64,000 nucleotides of DNA from Polyangia bacterium (GCA_030429545.1 JAUIFF010000001.1:1027599-1091598); one strand, 5' to 3'. Positions 41,995-51,407 are shown, numbered from the stretch's first letter. A program made the numbers and translations. The notes: generated by a model not told the origin, from the letters alone.

Positions 41995-43218
41995 CTACGC
42001 GACGGCTGCCGCGAGCTGTGCCAGCGCGCGTCGTTCCGCGGCATGGAGCTCGCTGACCTGTGCACTCAAGGTGGCCAGTAGGTCGCCGGCTTGGGCTGCG
42101 GGTGGGGCCTGCTCGGACATCTTTGCCCGCAGGCTCTGCGACTGCCCGTGAAGTTTGCGAAGCTGGGCGAGGGCCTTGGGACCCTGTGAGCGCATCAATG
42201 CCACACGTTTGCGTTCCACCTGCTTATATTTCTTGCAGGCCGCGATTTGGTCGGGCAGGGCGGTCTCGGCGAGTGATTGCCACTGGTTGCCGAGCTCGCG
42301 GTATGTATCTGCACATGCATGGAGTTTTTTGCGGCGCACCAGCGGGGCAGCGCGGTCGAGAAAATCCGCGAACAGGGGGCGCATGAGCTGGCCACCGGTG
42401 TTGTCGGTTTCGATCGAACGAAACACATCGCGCAGGGCCCACATCAGCTTGCCGCCCGGGAAGGTTCGCAGCCACCCACTTTTGGCCTTGGTGTTGGCGA
42501 GGTTGCGCGCCCAAGTCTCCCATGCTCCGAGCCCAAACGATTTGATTCGCGGGTTTTGCAGGCTGTCGACGCAATCGGTCAGGCCGGCTCGAACGGCCGC
42601 GACGAGGGCTTTGCGGGTGAGTTTGCCAGGGGCGCCGGGCAGCGCGAACAGGCGACGTTTGTGTGTACATGTTTGCCCGCGAACCTGGGCGAGGGCATCG
42701 AGTGAAACCTCAAACAAGTCGGGCGCGAGGTCGCCGACACGGGCGGTTGCAGCAGCAGGATCGACCGAGGCGACGTTGACAGACCAGGCCCACGCCGTCA
42801 CGCCCGTGGCCTTGTTGGTGCCGCCGTAGTAGGGCAAGCCCTTTGAACACTGCACCAGCACCGCGTGCTCGGCATCCAGTGCCGCCACGAGCTTCTTGAG
42901 CCCAGCACTGTCCGACGAGGCTTCGGCAACTTCGTAGGCAATGCCTAGGCGATCGAGTGCGAGTTTTTGGAAGTCGCCATGACAGGCTCCGGAGCGATTG
43001 CGGGCGACCACCGAGATACCAGCCCCAAGCCCGTAGCGGAGGATCGATGGGCAAAACCCGAGGCCGGCCCCAATGCCTCCGGCGATGCCCAGCACCATCG
43101 CCTCGGTCAGCGGCTCACCGGTTGTCTGGTCGATGTAGCCAGCCTGCGCCAACGCGTTGGCGAGTACGGTCGAGTCGATGTGGGCACCGGCAGTGCGTGG
43201 AACACTTGTATGTACCAT
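41995..43218 (-). CDS. BtrH_N/DUF4872-like protein
   Basis: A 407-residue protein. GAHIDSTVLANALAQAG...LTEAMVLGIAGGIGAGLGF matches the BtrH N-terminal domain (butirosin BtrH is an acyl carrier protein:aminoglycoside acyltransferase with papain-like chemistry). VLVQCSKGLPYYGGTNK contains a candidate nucleophilic Cys. The C-terminal part is helical (DUF4872-like). In BtrH-related enzymes an acyl group is transferred to an amine; no carrier protein or biosynthetic cluster is visible here. ATG 43218 is chosen; a longer frame to 43395 exists but is unlikely. Confidence 0.82.
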   Translation of the reverse strand: MVHTSVPRTAGAHIDSTVLANALAQAGYIDQTTGEPLTEAMVLGIAGGIGAGLGFCPSILRYGLGAGISVVARNRSGACHGDFQKLALDRLGIAYEVAEASSDSAGLKKLVAALDAEHAVLVQCSKGLPYYGGTNKATGVTAWAWSVNVASVDPAAATARVGDLAPDLFEVSLDALAQVRGQTCTHKRRLFALPGAPGKLTRKALVAAVRAGLTDCVDSLQNPRIKSFGLGAWETWARNLANTKAKSGWLRTFPGGKLMWALRDVFRSIETDNTGGQLMRPLFADFLDRAAPLVRRKKLHACADTYRELGNQWQSLAETALPDQIAACKKYKQVERKRVALMRSQGPKALAQLRKLHGQSQSLRAKMSEQAPPAAQAGDLLATLSAQVSELHAAERRALAQLAAAVA

Positions 43219-43282
43219 GACGCCGACTCTAGCAGATTGTGGCCGGATCAGTGGTGCGCTAGGCACGTGCTGGAGCCGTAAC

Positions 43283-43582
43283 TCAACGGCCGCGAGTGGG
43301 CTTGAGCAACGCTTCAAGGGCCGCGAGATGACGGTCAAACGCGGCCCTCCCAGCTGTTGTGAGGCTGTAGAGCGTGTTGGGTTTGCGCCCGACAAAGCGT
43401 TTGCGGACCGAGATGTAGCCGGCTTTTTCTAGCTTGCCGAGGTGGGTAGCCAGGTTGCCGTCGGAGGTACCGATTTGGTCGCGTAGGGTTGTGAACTCGA
43501 GTGCCTCAACCGGCACGAGTGACGACATGATCGCCAGCCGTACCGGTGCATGGACCAGCGGATCGAGATCACGCAGACCCAT
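43283..43582 (-). CDS. Winged-helix transcriptional regulator (HTH_34 type)
   Basis: A 99-residue regulator: PVRLAIMSSLVPVEALEFTTLRDQIGTSDGNLATHLGKLEKAGYISVRKRFVGRKPNTLYSLTTAGRAAF is a MarR/ArsR-like winged helix typical of small regulators adjoining membrane proteins. It overlaps the upstream membrane gene by 14 bp and is the last gene of the 45004-43283 operon. It probably controls that operon. Confidence 0.9.
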   Translation of the reverse strand: MGLRDLDPLVHAPVRLAIMSSLVPVEALEFTTLRDQIGTSDGNLATHLGKLEKAGYISVRKRFVGRKPNTLYSLTTAGRAAFDRHLAALEALLKPTRGR

Positions 43583-44162
43583 GTTGTTGCTGTGAAAGCC
43601 GGAGCATTGCCAGGCCCGGTCCGATGTATCCCAGGGCCATGCCGATTAAGAAGATGAGTTCGCGGTGTTCGCTGGGGACCAACGCTCCGACGGTCCCAAC
43701 GAGCAAAAACACCAGGGCACCAGCGGTCAGCGGCCAGTAGCGATAGACCGACCCAGAAACCGCCAGAGGGATCGCCAGCATCAACCCCATCAGTGGGTAC
43801 ATCAGCTCGACGGCAATAATTTTTGTAGGTACATAGATTCCCCCGAGGATGGCGATCGCAATGCAGGTGACTGTCCACGCAACCCCCTCGATGCGGGGAC
43901 CAAACGTGACCCGGGTTTCCCGACGGGCCCGGCGGATGCCCGAAGCCGCGGCATACAACCAGCCCAGGGCGCCACAGATGGGCCACGCAACCCAGCTCAT
44001 ATCGCTGTCGACAGCCCAGTCGTAGGAGCCGCCGACAAACAGCAAAATGCCGACAACCAGGTAGATATCACCCGACTCGGCACGGACCCGGCGCGAGGCC
44101 GAAACCATGCGCTTGATCAACTCGAGCTCCTGCTGGAGTTTGGCTTGCGCCCCGTCGTTCAT
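43569..44162 (-). CDS. Polytopic membrane protein paired with the winged-helix regulator
   Basis: A 197-residue protein with a coiled-coil-like N-terminus (QAKLQQELELIKRMVSASRR) and about six hydrophobic segments (IYLVVGILLFVGGSY, AWPICGALGWLYAAASGI, VAWTVTCIAIAILGGIYV, LMYPLMGLMLAIPLAV, WPLTAGALVFLLVGTVGAL, LIFLIGMALGYIGPGLAML). The function is unknown. It overlaps genes on both sides (4 bp and 14 bp), so the operon is tightly coupled. Confidence 0.85.
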   Translation of the reverse strand: MNDGAQAKLQQELELIKRMVSASRRVRAESGDIYLVVGILLFVGGSYDWAVDSDMSWVAWPICGALGWLYAAASGIRRARRETRVTFGPRIEGVAWTVTCIAIAILGGIYVPTKIIAVELMYPLMGLMLAIPLAVSGSVYRYWPLTAGALVFLLVGTVGALVPSEHRELIFLIGMALGYIGPGLAMLRLSQQQHGSA

Positions 44163-45004
44163 CGCCGGAGCACATCCCCCAGATAGATCATAAAGCCACC
44201 CATCACGCTGGCTCCGGCATCGTCGGAACGCAAACCGTGGCCAGGGCCTTGCCCTCCGAGTTCAAACGTAAACGACATGCGCGGGGCTACGAGAAATTCG
44301 GCTCCGATATGCCCACCGCCGGAAAACTGATAGACCTTGCCCATGTCGTTGGGGTTGGGACGAATCCCCACCCAAGCACCGCCCCCGCCGTAGACGCGAA
44401 ACAGGCCCAACCACACAGGTCCGCGCCCAAAAAACTCGAGGCCGGTGTTGATCACCGGATCGTAATGATCAGAGATCCCGACTGGAGGGTGGACAAATAT
44501 CCCCTGTAATCGCATCCCCATGAACTGTCCGATCTTCCGGCCAAAGGGAATGTCGAGCCGAATGGCCTGGGCGTAGCTGCGACCCCAGAGCCCATTGTGG
44601 TAGCCGATCCCCAGTCCCCGCCACTTGCGGTTGATGTCCCGAACATGCTCCTCGTTGATTTCGGGACCGATATAGACATCGTCGCGAGTCGGTGTCGCAG
44701 CTTGACCGGCTGGCTGGCTCGCTTGTGTCGGTTGTGACTGTACAGGTTGTGGCTGAGCGGGAGCGGGCTGAGCGGGCTGAGCGGGCTGAGCAGGCTGAGC
44801 GGGCTGAGCAGGCTGAGCGGGCTGAGCAGGCTGAGCGGGCTGAGCAGGCTGAGCGGGCTGAGCGGGCTGAGCGGGCTGAGCGGGCTTTGTGCCAAAGCTC
44901 GGCAAGGGTTGGGGTTTGCTTGGAGCTGCCGGTTGGCTGGCAGGTTGGAGTGCCGACAGCGAACCCGGAGCGGTGAGAGAAAGTACGAGAATGGTGTTGA
45001 GCAC
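44159..45004 (-). CDS. Outer-membrane beta-barrel-like protein with PAQ linker
   Basis: A 281-residue protein with a signal peptide (NTILVLSLTAPGSLSALQ), then about fifteen PAQ triplets (about residues 40-85), a QP-rich stretch, and a beta-rich domain (IRLDIPFGRKIGQFMGMRLQGIF, VWLGLFRVYGGGGAWVGI, FSGGGHIGAEFLVAPRMSFTFELGG). It is similar in plan to the protein at 24675-25601. It begins the operon with the membrane protein and the regulator. Confidence 0.82.
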   Translation of the reverse strand: MLNTILVLSLTAPGSLSALQPASQPAAPSKPQPLPSFGTKPAQPAQPAQPAQPAQPAQPAQPAQPAQPAQPAQPAQPAQPAPAQPQPVQSQPTQASQPAGQAATPTRDDVYIGPEINEEHVRDINRKWRGLGIGYHNGLWGRSYAQAIRLDIPFGRKIGQFMGMRLQGIFVHPPVGISDHYDPVINTGLEFFGRGPVWLGLFRVYGGGGAWVGIRPNPNDMGKVYQFSGGGHIGAEFLVAPRMSFTFELGGQGPGHGLRSDDAGASVMGGFMIYLGDVLRR

Positions 45005-45323
45005 GGCCTTGTGACTCGAGAAAGTACTTTGTGTTTCAAAGTTAAGGCAAGAAATAAATGCCGGGCGCGCATCGGCGAGCGTGCCGTCACCGAGGGTCCA
45101 CTAAAGGTGCAGATACGCGCCTGGAGGTGCTTCGGCTGCCATTGTCAACAGTGTTAGGTGCACATACATTATAAAGCCTAGGTGCTTAACGCTGCCACTG
45201 TCACCGGGAACCGGTTTAAGTGCATATGCACCCCCGAAGAGGTGCACGCCGTGGTTACCAGGAACGAATGTAACTACGTTCGATGAATATGCGCCCTGCG
45301 GAGTGCACAGGCACGCATAGCAG
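45005..45323. other. Repeat-bearing intergenic region
   Basis: There is no convincing gene. A GGTGCTT..GCTGCCAYTGTCA unit occurs at about 45126 and 45181, and two copies of the dispersed TGYANNTRCA palindrome lie at 45159 and 45221. It probably contains the promoter of the minus-strand operon starting at 45004. Confidence 0.5.
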
Positions 45324-46826
45324 TTACGGGCAGACGCCGCAGTTGAGGGACGTCACCTGGTTGACGCAGAGGCCGTCCCAGTTGGTGTTGCAGCAGTACG
45401 GGTCAGCATCGCACACGCATTGCTCGACCGCGTCGTGGCCACAACCAGGGACCGCGGGGTTGTGCGCCGTACAAGCGGCTTGCCCGAGGTTTTGGTTGGC
45501 CGCATTGACACAAATTCCATCCCACGCAGTGTTGCAGCAGTAGGGGTCGTTACCCCCGGACTGGCTACAAATGTACGTCTCGATACCAATGTCGTTGCAG
45601 CCCGGCGAGTTCGAGGTTTGGCTACACGGTTGGTTACCGAGCGGAGCCGGGGGTTGGGGAGCATCCTCCAACTTTGTCCAGGCAAAAGCCTTGCCCGAGG
45701 CGACTAGGCCTTCGTGGCTCGCATCACAGGCAACAACGTTATCTTGATAGGAGTTTGCAACCCGCTGGCTGGAGACGCAAATGGCATGTCCATCCTTGTC
45801 CCACACAGCCTCGGTCGGAGCATTCGGCTCGTCAAACGTATTGACATGGCGGTTGACAACCTGCATCGGGGTGCCATCTGCGGTGTAGGATTCACTTGCC
45901 GTATAGGCCGCTCGAATGACATGGATGTTGGCCTGAAGTTGTTGATGACCTGTCATGTTGCGTATCTGATCATCAGAGATCCAGGCCGGGAAGCCCCATA
46001 GTGCAGATTTGCCGGTTGCCGCCGAGGCACAGGCAAAGTGCACATGCTTGTCGAGCTTATAAATGAGTCCCTCATTGTCGGGATCGAGGGTGATGTCCTT
46101 GTAGAGCACAACCGCGTGGTCAAACTTAAAATAGTTTGGGCCACCATCGTGCTCGGTAAAGGCCTTAAAGGGCCACTTCTTTGCGTCGATTGCTGTGTCG
46201 CAAAGCTCGGGACCTTTGTCGGGGCTGCCTTCGCCAAACCAGTTGGGGTCGCCCATCAGGGCCTCCCAGTCGGCCTGGTTCCACTTGATATTGTACATGG
46301 GCAGTTCGCCAGCATCGGTTTGCATGGTGGCGAACCCGGTAATCGTAGCATTGATATCAAGTTGGCCTGAGATCGGGTGGATAAACCGGTAGACCAACGT
46401 CGCGCCAATGATGTTTTTTGTCGACAGTCGCTCCTGGCCAATGGCCATCCACCCGTCATCAATGTTCAGCGGGTGCTGCATAAAGTCAACGGTCTCGCCC
46501 GTGTCCGCCAGCTTGATTGCACGCAGGTAGGTGCGCATCCCAGTGGTGGGGTCGGGGTGCATGTCGCCATCGCGCTTGGCATCGGCGGTCAGGTAATCGC
46601 CTAGGCGCGCGGTGTTGAGGCGGCGGGAGCCGAAGCCGCGGGAGCTGGTGAAGCCGCGAAATGCAACTTCGTCGTCGGCTTCGTCGAGTTCGATATCATC
46701 GAGTTCGTAGGTGTCGTCCTCGTCGCAGCCAACTGGTGCAATTAGGAATGCGCTGAGCAACGCAAGACCACACAATCGGATAGGGGAGGGTATCTTGCTA
46801 CATTGGCTCAGGGTTGTCTTCATCAT
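45324..46826 (-). CDS. Cys-rich lipoprotein with C-terminal DPYCCNTxWDxxC repeats
   Basis: A 500-residue protein: signal peptide LALLSAFLIAPVGC (lipobox PVGC), an acidic Asp/Glu patch, and a beta-rich domain (about 60-390) that contains CASAATGKSALWGFP. Two C-terminal repeats carry DPYCCNTAWDGICVN and DPYCCNTNWDGLCVN; this double-Cys signature is a recurring module in Nannocystineae surface proteins. The domain has a general resemblance to ADYC-type proteins of this lineage, but I do not see a decisive motif. The gene is divergent from the ECF sigma gene, so the two may be co-regulated. Confidence 0.8.
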   Translation of the reverse strand: MMKTTLSQCSKIPSPIRLCGLALLSAFLIAPVGCDEDDTYELDDIELDEADDEVAFRGFTSSRGFGSRRLNTARLGDYLTADAKRDGDMHPDPTTGMRTYLRAIKLADTGETVDFMQHPLNIDDGWMAIGQERLSTKNIIGATLVYRFIHPISGQLDINATITGFATMQTDAGELPMYNIKWNQADWEALMGDPNWFGEGSPDKGPELCDTAIDAKKWPFKAFTEHDGGPNYFKFDHAVVLYKDITLDPDNEGLIYKLDKHVHFACASAATGKSALWGFPAWISDDQIRNMTGHQQLQANIHVIRAAYTASESYTADGTPMQVVNRHVNTFDEPNAPTEAVWDKDGHAICVSSQRVANSYQDNVVACDASHEGLVASGKAFAWTKLEDAPQPPAPLGNQPCSQTSNSPGCNDIGIETYICSQSGGNDPYCCNTAWDGICVNAANQNLGQAACTAHNPAVPGCGHDAVEQCVCDADPYCCNTNWDGLCVNQVTSLNCGVCP

Positions 46827-47014
46827 CTGTCTTCTCCGTCAGGTTGTGCTGCTCGCATAGGAGCCGTGCACATGGCGCGTCGCCAGTGCAGTGATCCAAA
46901 CGGCTAAATCAATTGCATCTTTTTTTAAAAAAAGAATGCGAGTGGGCGCACATCTTTCGCGGGCGAAACTCCCCACATTTGCCTGCGGGCCTGTGATATC
47001 CTGCGGAACTCAGA

Positions 47015-47635
47015 ATGAAGGATGCCGCGCACCTCGAGGCTTGGCGCCGTGGCGACCGCAACTCTGGCGCAGTCCTGTTTGAACGCTACTACGACTTGGT
47101 AGCTCGGTTTTTCCGCAACAAGGCGGGAGATGCCTCGAGCGACCTGGTCCAGGAGACATTTCTCCGCCTGGTCGGAACCCGCGAGAAAATTCGCCCGGAC
47201 ACCACGTTTCGCTGCTACCTGTTTGGCATCGCTCGCTTGGTGCTGTTTGAGCACTACCGCAGCCTCAAGCGAGCACGGGAGCGCCTCGACTTTGCCCGAA
47301 CCACGCTGGCCGACCTCGGGCCTACCCCGACAACCATGATTGCCCAGGCCCGCGAAGAACGGATTTTGCTACAGGCTTTGCGCAATATCCCGATCGAGAT
47401 GCAGGTGTTGCTCGAGCTTTATTACTGGGAAAACCTGACAGGTGGAGAGCTCGCAGAGGTCGTGGGAGTGCCCGAAGGGACCGTGCGCACGCGACTTCGG
47501 CGTGCGCGAAAGTTGCTCGAGCAACAAATTGCTGCCATTTCGACCTCGGCGGTGGAGCTCAAGAGCACCGTCACCCACCTCGACCGCTGGGCCAGCGAGT
47601 TGCGTAAACGCATGGTTGAGGGCGTGCGGGCATAA
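47015..47635 (+). CDS. ECF-type RNA polymerase sigma factor
   Basis: A 206-residue sigma-70-family factor. Region 2 is LFERYYDLVARFFRNKAGDASSDLVQETFLRLV, including the DLVQETF motif of -10 recognition. Region 4 is IPIEMQVLLELYYWENLTGGELAEVVGVPEGTVRTRLRRARKLLE (helix-turn-helix for -35 binding). An extra basic C-terminal helix is present. It is followed 200 bp later by a large Ser/Thr kinase gene, a pairing frequent in Plesiocystis-type genomes where the kinase modulates the sigma factor. No anti-sigma gene is adjacent. Confidence 0.95.
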   Translation: MKDAAHLEAWRRGDRNSGAVLFERYYDLVARFFRNKAGDASSDLVQETFLRLVGTREKIRPDTTFRCYLFGIARLVLFEHYRSLKRARERLDFARTTLADLGPTPTTMIAQAREERILLQALRNIPIEMQVLLELYYWENLTGGELAEVVGVPEGTVRTRLRRARKLLEQQIAAISTSAVELKSTVTHLDRWASELRKRMVEGVRA

Positions 47636-47795
47636 CGAGAGTTGCTGCCTTGCAGCTACCATCAGGAGCACGCAGTCACTGGCTGTGCAGGGCCTCGATG
47701 CACCGAAAGAGCGACTGCGTCGCTCGCGTTGACGGTCGCGCTGGGAAAATTCGTTTGGATACCTGGATGAGTCGTTGAATTTGATTGATATAAAT

Positions 47796-47819
47796 TCGAG
47801 GCAATTGAAATTGTCTCGA
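47796..47819 (+). promoter_or_regulatory. Inverted repeat upstream of the kinase gene
   Basis: TCGAG-G-CAAT...ATTG-T-CTCGA is a near-perfect dyad 20 bp before the GTG start. It may be an operator or an RNA hairpin controlling translation. The other bases between 47636 and 47838 show only AT-rich sequence that could include a promoter (TTGAAT...TATAAA-like). Confidence 0.5.
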
Positions 47820-47838
47820 ACGTCACTGCACCCGTACA

Positions 47839-50800
47839 GTGTGGTGGCCCTTGCGAAACGACGATCGAAACCCCGCCGAGCCAGACCTCGGTTTGGCCAA
47901 AACCCACGACAGTTCGCTCCAGCGAGTGTCCGAGGGGCACGACGATGCCGATGGCGAGGATATTGGCCTGCGCCAAACCCGCTTGAGTTCAACTGGGGGG
48001 AGCGGGGCGCAGGTCGCCGCGGGGAACATGCAGATACAAGATATTGGTGTGTCCCGGGTTGGCGAAACCCGCTCGCCCGTGCCACCCAAGCCGGTCGATG
48101 ATGTTTCGGTTGCGCGTACGCTGACACCTGCTGATCTCGATCCGACACCTGCGGGCGGCGATGAGGTCGCGTTGGCACGCACCATGACCCCGGAGCAGTT
48201 GGCCAGCCAAAGTTCGGCGCAGTCGAGTGCCGCGGTCGTCCGAACCCTGACGCCGGAACAGTATCGGGCCGGCTTGGTCGAAACCATGGGCCGGGCCGCT
48301 GCGTTTGAGCTGCCGCGCGAGGGCACCGACGGCGGTGGTGCGTTTGGCACTCGGCAGACCATGGCCTCCGACCCTGGAGATGGCCCCGTGGACCCTCGCA
48401 GCCAAACGATGGCTTCCGACCCGAGGATGCGCCGGGCAGCCCAAGTTGACCACGACCTGGCCTATCAACAGCAAAAAGCGGCGATTCGTGCCCGCCTGCT
48501 CGGTGGCCCGGTGCAGGTCACAACCATCGGCCGGTTTCAAATCCTCCGCCAACTCGGGGAGGGCGGCATGGGGGTTGTCTATGCCGCCTATGACGACAAA
48601 CTCGATCGTAAAATCGCGATTAAAGTCCTGCGTGGCAAGGCCTCGCGGACAGCCCGGGCCCGGTTGTTGCGCGAGGCCCAAGCCCTGGCAAAAGTTGTAC
48701 ATCCAAATATTGTTGGGGTCCATGAGGTTGGCGAGCACGACGGCCAAATTTACCTGGCCATGGAGTTTGTCCGCGGGCAAAGCCTCAACGAATGGATCGA
48801 GCAGCCACGCCCCTGGCGCGAGGTGTTAGAGGTCTTCAAGCAGGCCGCAATCGGCCTCGACGTCGCCCACCGTCACAACCTCGTCCACCGCGACTTCAAG
48901 CCCCACAACGCAATCTTGAGCGAAGACGGGGTGACCAAGGTTCTCGACTTTGGCCTCGCCCGCACCGGCGAACAGGCGGAGCTCCCCGAAGCCGGTGACA
49001 CGCCCGGGCCCAAAAGCCTGCTATCGGAGCACCTCACCCACACTGGGGCGATTATGGGGACGCCGGCGTATATGTCTCCGGAGCAACACAGCGGACTGCA
49101 GGCCACCGCCCAAAGTGACCAGTTTAGCTTTTGTATCGCCCTGTACGAAGCGTTGTATGGGCAACATCCCTACGACACCAGCAGTCTGTCGGACCTGGTG
49201 ATGGGGATTGTCGAGGGCAAGATAAACGAACCTCCGCGCGGCACCGATGTCCCGCAGTGGGTGCGAAAAATCGTGTGGCGGGGCCTCAGTGTCGCGCCTG
49301 AAGACCGATTTGCGTCGATGGCCGAGGTTGTCGCCGCACTCGCGGCCGACCCGGCAAAAACCCGGCGAAAGTGGTACCTCGCAGCCGCTTCGGTGGTGGC
49401 CATGGGGACAGGTAGTGTCGCCCTTGCCCAGTTTCAGGCGCCTGAGCAGGTGGTGGCGCCGGTGTGTGTCGATTTCGACAAGGTCGCCACCACGGCCTGG
49501 AGTCCTGAGCACCGCCAGGCCATTGCCAGTGCATTTGCCGGGATCGAGGCTGCCTATGCCGCCGACACAGCCAAACGCGTTGAAACCGAACTCGATAACT
49601 ATGTCGACAGGTGGCTAGCTGCGAGGTCTCAACAATGCGAAGCGCACGAGCGCGGCGAAATTTCAGACACCCTCTACGACCGCTCCACCGCCTGTTTCGA
49701 CCAGCGGCTCGCCCAGCTAGGAACCCTGGTCGAAGGCTTGGCCGAGGGCACACCCGAGGTGCTCGAGCAGGCAAGTGTTGCCGTGGTCTCGTTACCCGCA
49801 GTTGAAGTGTGCACAAACAAAGACCTCCTCAATGCCGAGGTGGCCCTGCCCGACGATTTAGCGGTTGCCACCCAGGTCCAGCAGGCGCGTGAGGACCTCG
49901 CCCGCGCCGAAGCCGAGATTTTGCTTGGCAAGTACGAACAGGCCCAGGCGCGAGCCAAGCCGATTACCGCGCTCGCCGATGAGCTCAACTACCCGCCGTT
50001 GCGCGTCGAATCGATGTTGGTCTCGGGGAGTACTTGGATGTGGCTTGGCAACGGCGAGAAGGCAGCGGGGGAGTTTGCCGAAGCTGCTTCGCTAGCCGTC
50101 GCGGAGGGGAGTATGGCGGACGCTGCGGAGGCCGTGGCAAAGAAGTTGTTTGTCGATGCCGAACTCAACGGCCAGGCGGAGGATAGTTGGAAGCAGCGGT
50201 GGATTGCCGAGTCGTTGGCAGAGCGGGTTCCGGAGGACACGTATTTGCAGTGGCTTGTTGCCAATAATCTTGGGGTTGTTGCGGAGCGGGCTGGGGAAAC
50301 AGACCTTGCTTCTGATCGCTATAGTAGAGCACTTTCCATTGCACAAGTTGACGATTCACTAAAATTTCAAGAAGTGCTAAGTTTACAGAATTTAGGGCTA
50401 TTGACGGTTGCCCTTTCGGACTTTAACAAGGCACAAGACTATTGTCAGAGGTCAATAATGCGGGCAGAGCAAATTCTTGGTAGGGAGCATCCGCTACTGC
50501 CAGATTTTCTCTATGCTCTTAGCTACATAGAGTTGGGGCGCGGTCATCCCCGAACAAGCTATGACCTCTTGCGACGGGCAATGGCAATACTCAACCGGCC
50601 GAATGCTCCAACAGAACTAAAATTGCAAATTTCGATTGACCTCGCGTCTGTCGCTAGGTTACGGCGAGATCCGGTCGCCACCGATCATGCTAACTACTAT
50701 GAACAACACGCCAGTGAGGGGTCGCCGTGGGTTCAGATGCAGGCCATTCAAATCGCGGACCTGTTTACAGACAAACGGTCGATCGAAGTCAGGATCAGTG

Positions 50801-51375
50801 AATTAGTTCAGACGTCTTCAGAGCTGGGTGAACAGGCCCAGGTTCTTGCGCACCGGGACGCGTCGTATCTGTTGTGGCTACAAAAAAAGTACAGTATTGC
50901 CTACGAGTTCTCCGGCGCCCTCCTTGAGCACGCAAAAGCGCTCGAACTACCACCACTCGAAGTTGCAGGGTATCACATCCTCCACGGCGCCATTCTCAGC
51001 AAACTCGATCGCCGCGACGAGGCTATTGAACACCTCACATTAGGCCTCGACAACATCCATGCTAACAATGTCGACGAGCGCCCCTGGGCCCACAAAGAAC
51101 TCGGCGATATCTACACACTTCAAAAAGACTACACAAAAGCGGCGACCCACTACCGTGAGGCCCTCACGGGTTATGCCGACTACGATGCCGACCATCCGCG
51201 GCTTGCTGAGGTACGGTTTGCGTTTGCCCAGTCACTGGGTGTTGCGGGCGAGAGTCTGTCCGAGGCGCGCACGCTTGCCGAGCAGGCCCTGACTGCCTAT
51301 CGCCAACTCGGGGACGGGTTTTCTCCTGAGCAAACCGAGGTCGAGTCTTGGCTTGCGGCGCACCCGGCTGGGTGA
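47839..51375 (+). CDS. Large Ser/Thr protein kinase with N-terminal Thr-Pro repeats and C-terminal TPR region
   Basis: A 1178-residue Hanks-type kinase. Residues 1-230 are disordered with three RT[LM]TP repeats (ARTLTPADLDPT, ARTMTPEQLASQ, VRTLTPEQYRAG) and two QTMASDP copies, possible autophosphorylation sites. The kinase domain (about 231-495) has GEGGMGVVY, catalytic Lys in AIKVL (about 262), HRDFKPHN (about 349) and DFG (about 369). A membrane segment lies at about 511-535, followed by an extracytoplasmic helical region and TPR repeats to the C-terminus. It is preceded by an ECF sigma gene, suggesting a signalling pair. A stretch around 50300-50850 is distinctly lower in GC than the rest of the gene. 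Confidence 0.95.
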   Translation: MWWPLRNDDRNPAEPDLGLAKTHDSSLQRVSEGHDDADGEDIGLRQTRLSSTGGSGAQVAAGNMQIQDIGVSRVGETRSPVPPKPVDDVSVARTLTPADLDPTPAGGDEVALARTMTPEQLASQSSAQSSAAVVRTLTPEQYRAGLVETMGRAAAFELPREGTDGGGAFGTRQTMASDPGDGPVDPRSQTMASDPRMRRAAQVDHDLAYQQQKAAIRARLLGGPVQVTTIGRFQILRQLGEGGMGVVYAAYDDKLDRKIAIKVLRGKASRTARARLLREAQALAKVVHPNIVGVHEVGEHDGQIYLAMEFVRGQSLNEWIEQPRPWREVLEVFKQAAIGLDVAHRHNLVHRDFKPHNAILSEDGVTKVLDFGLARTGEQAELPEAGDTPGPKSLLSEHLTHTGAIMGTPAYMSPEQHSGLQATAQSDQFSFCIALYEALYGQHPYDTSSLSDLVMGIVEGKINEPPRGTDVPQWVRKIVWRGLSVAPEDRFASMAEVVAALAADPAKTRRKWYLAAASVVAMGTGSVALAQFQAPEQVVAPVCVDFDKVATTAWSPEHRQAIASAFAGIEAAYAADTAKRVETELDNYVDRWLAARSQQCEAHERGEISDTLYDRSTACFDQRLAQLGTLVEGLAEGTPEVLEQASVAVVSLPAVEVCTNKDLLNAEVALPDDLAVATQVQQAREDLARAEAEILLGKYEQAQARAKPITALADELNYPPLRVESMLVSGSTWMWLGNGEKAAGEFAEAASLAVAEGSMADAAEAVAKKLFVDAELNGQAEDSWKQRWIAESLAERVPEDTYLQWLVANNLGVVAERAGETDLASDRYSRALSIAQVDDSLKFQEVLSLQNLGLLTVALSDFNKAQDYCQRSIMRAEQILGREHPLLPDFLYALSYIELGRGHPRTSYDLLRRAMAILNRPNAPTELKLQISIDLASVARLRRDPVATDHANYYEQHASEGSPWVQMQAIQIADLFTDKRSIEVRISELVQTSSELGEQAQVLAHRDASYLLWLQKKYSIAYEFSGALLEHAKALELPPLEVAGYHILHGAILSKLDRRDEAIEHLTLGLDNIHANNVDERPWAHKELGDIYTLQKDYTKAATHYREALTGYADYDADHPRLAEVRFAFAQSLGVAGESLSEARTLAEQALTAYRQLGDGFSPEQTEVESWLAAHPAG

Positions 51376-51407
51376 AGTTTTACGTCCTTGCTCAAGAGTC
51401 GGGGCTT

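Noticed and set aside
44740..44885. Possible microsatellite element
   Set aside because: It is the coding repeat of the PAQ linker in the barrel protein.
45005..45323. Small gene or riboswitch in this gap
   Set aside because: The short frames have no ribosome sites and no conserved structure could be recognised.
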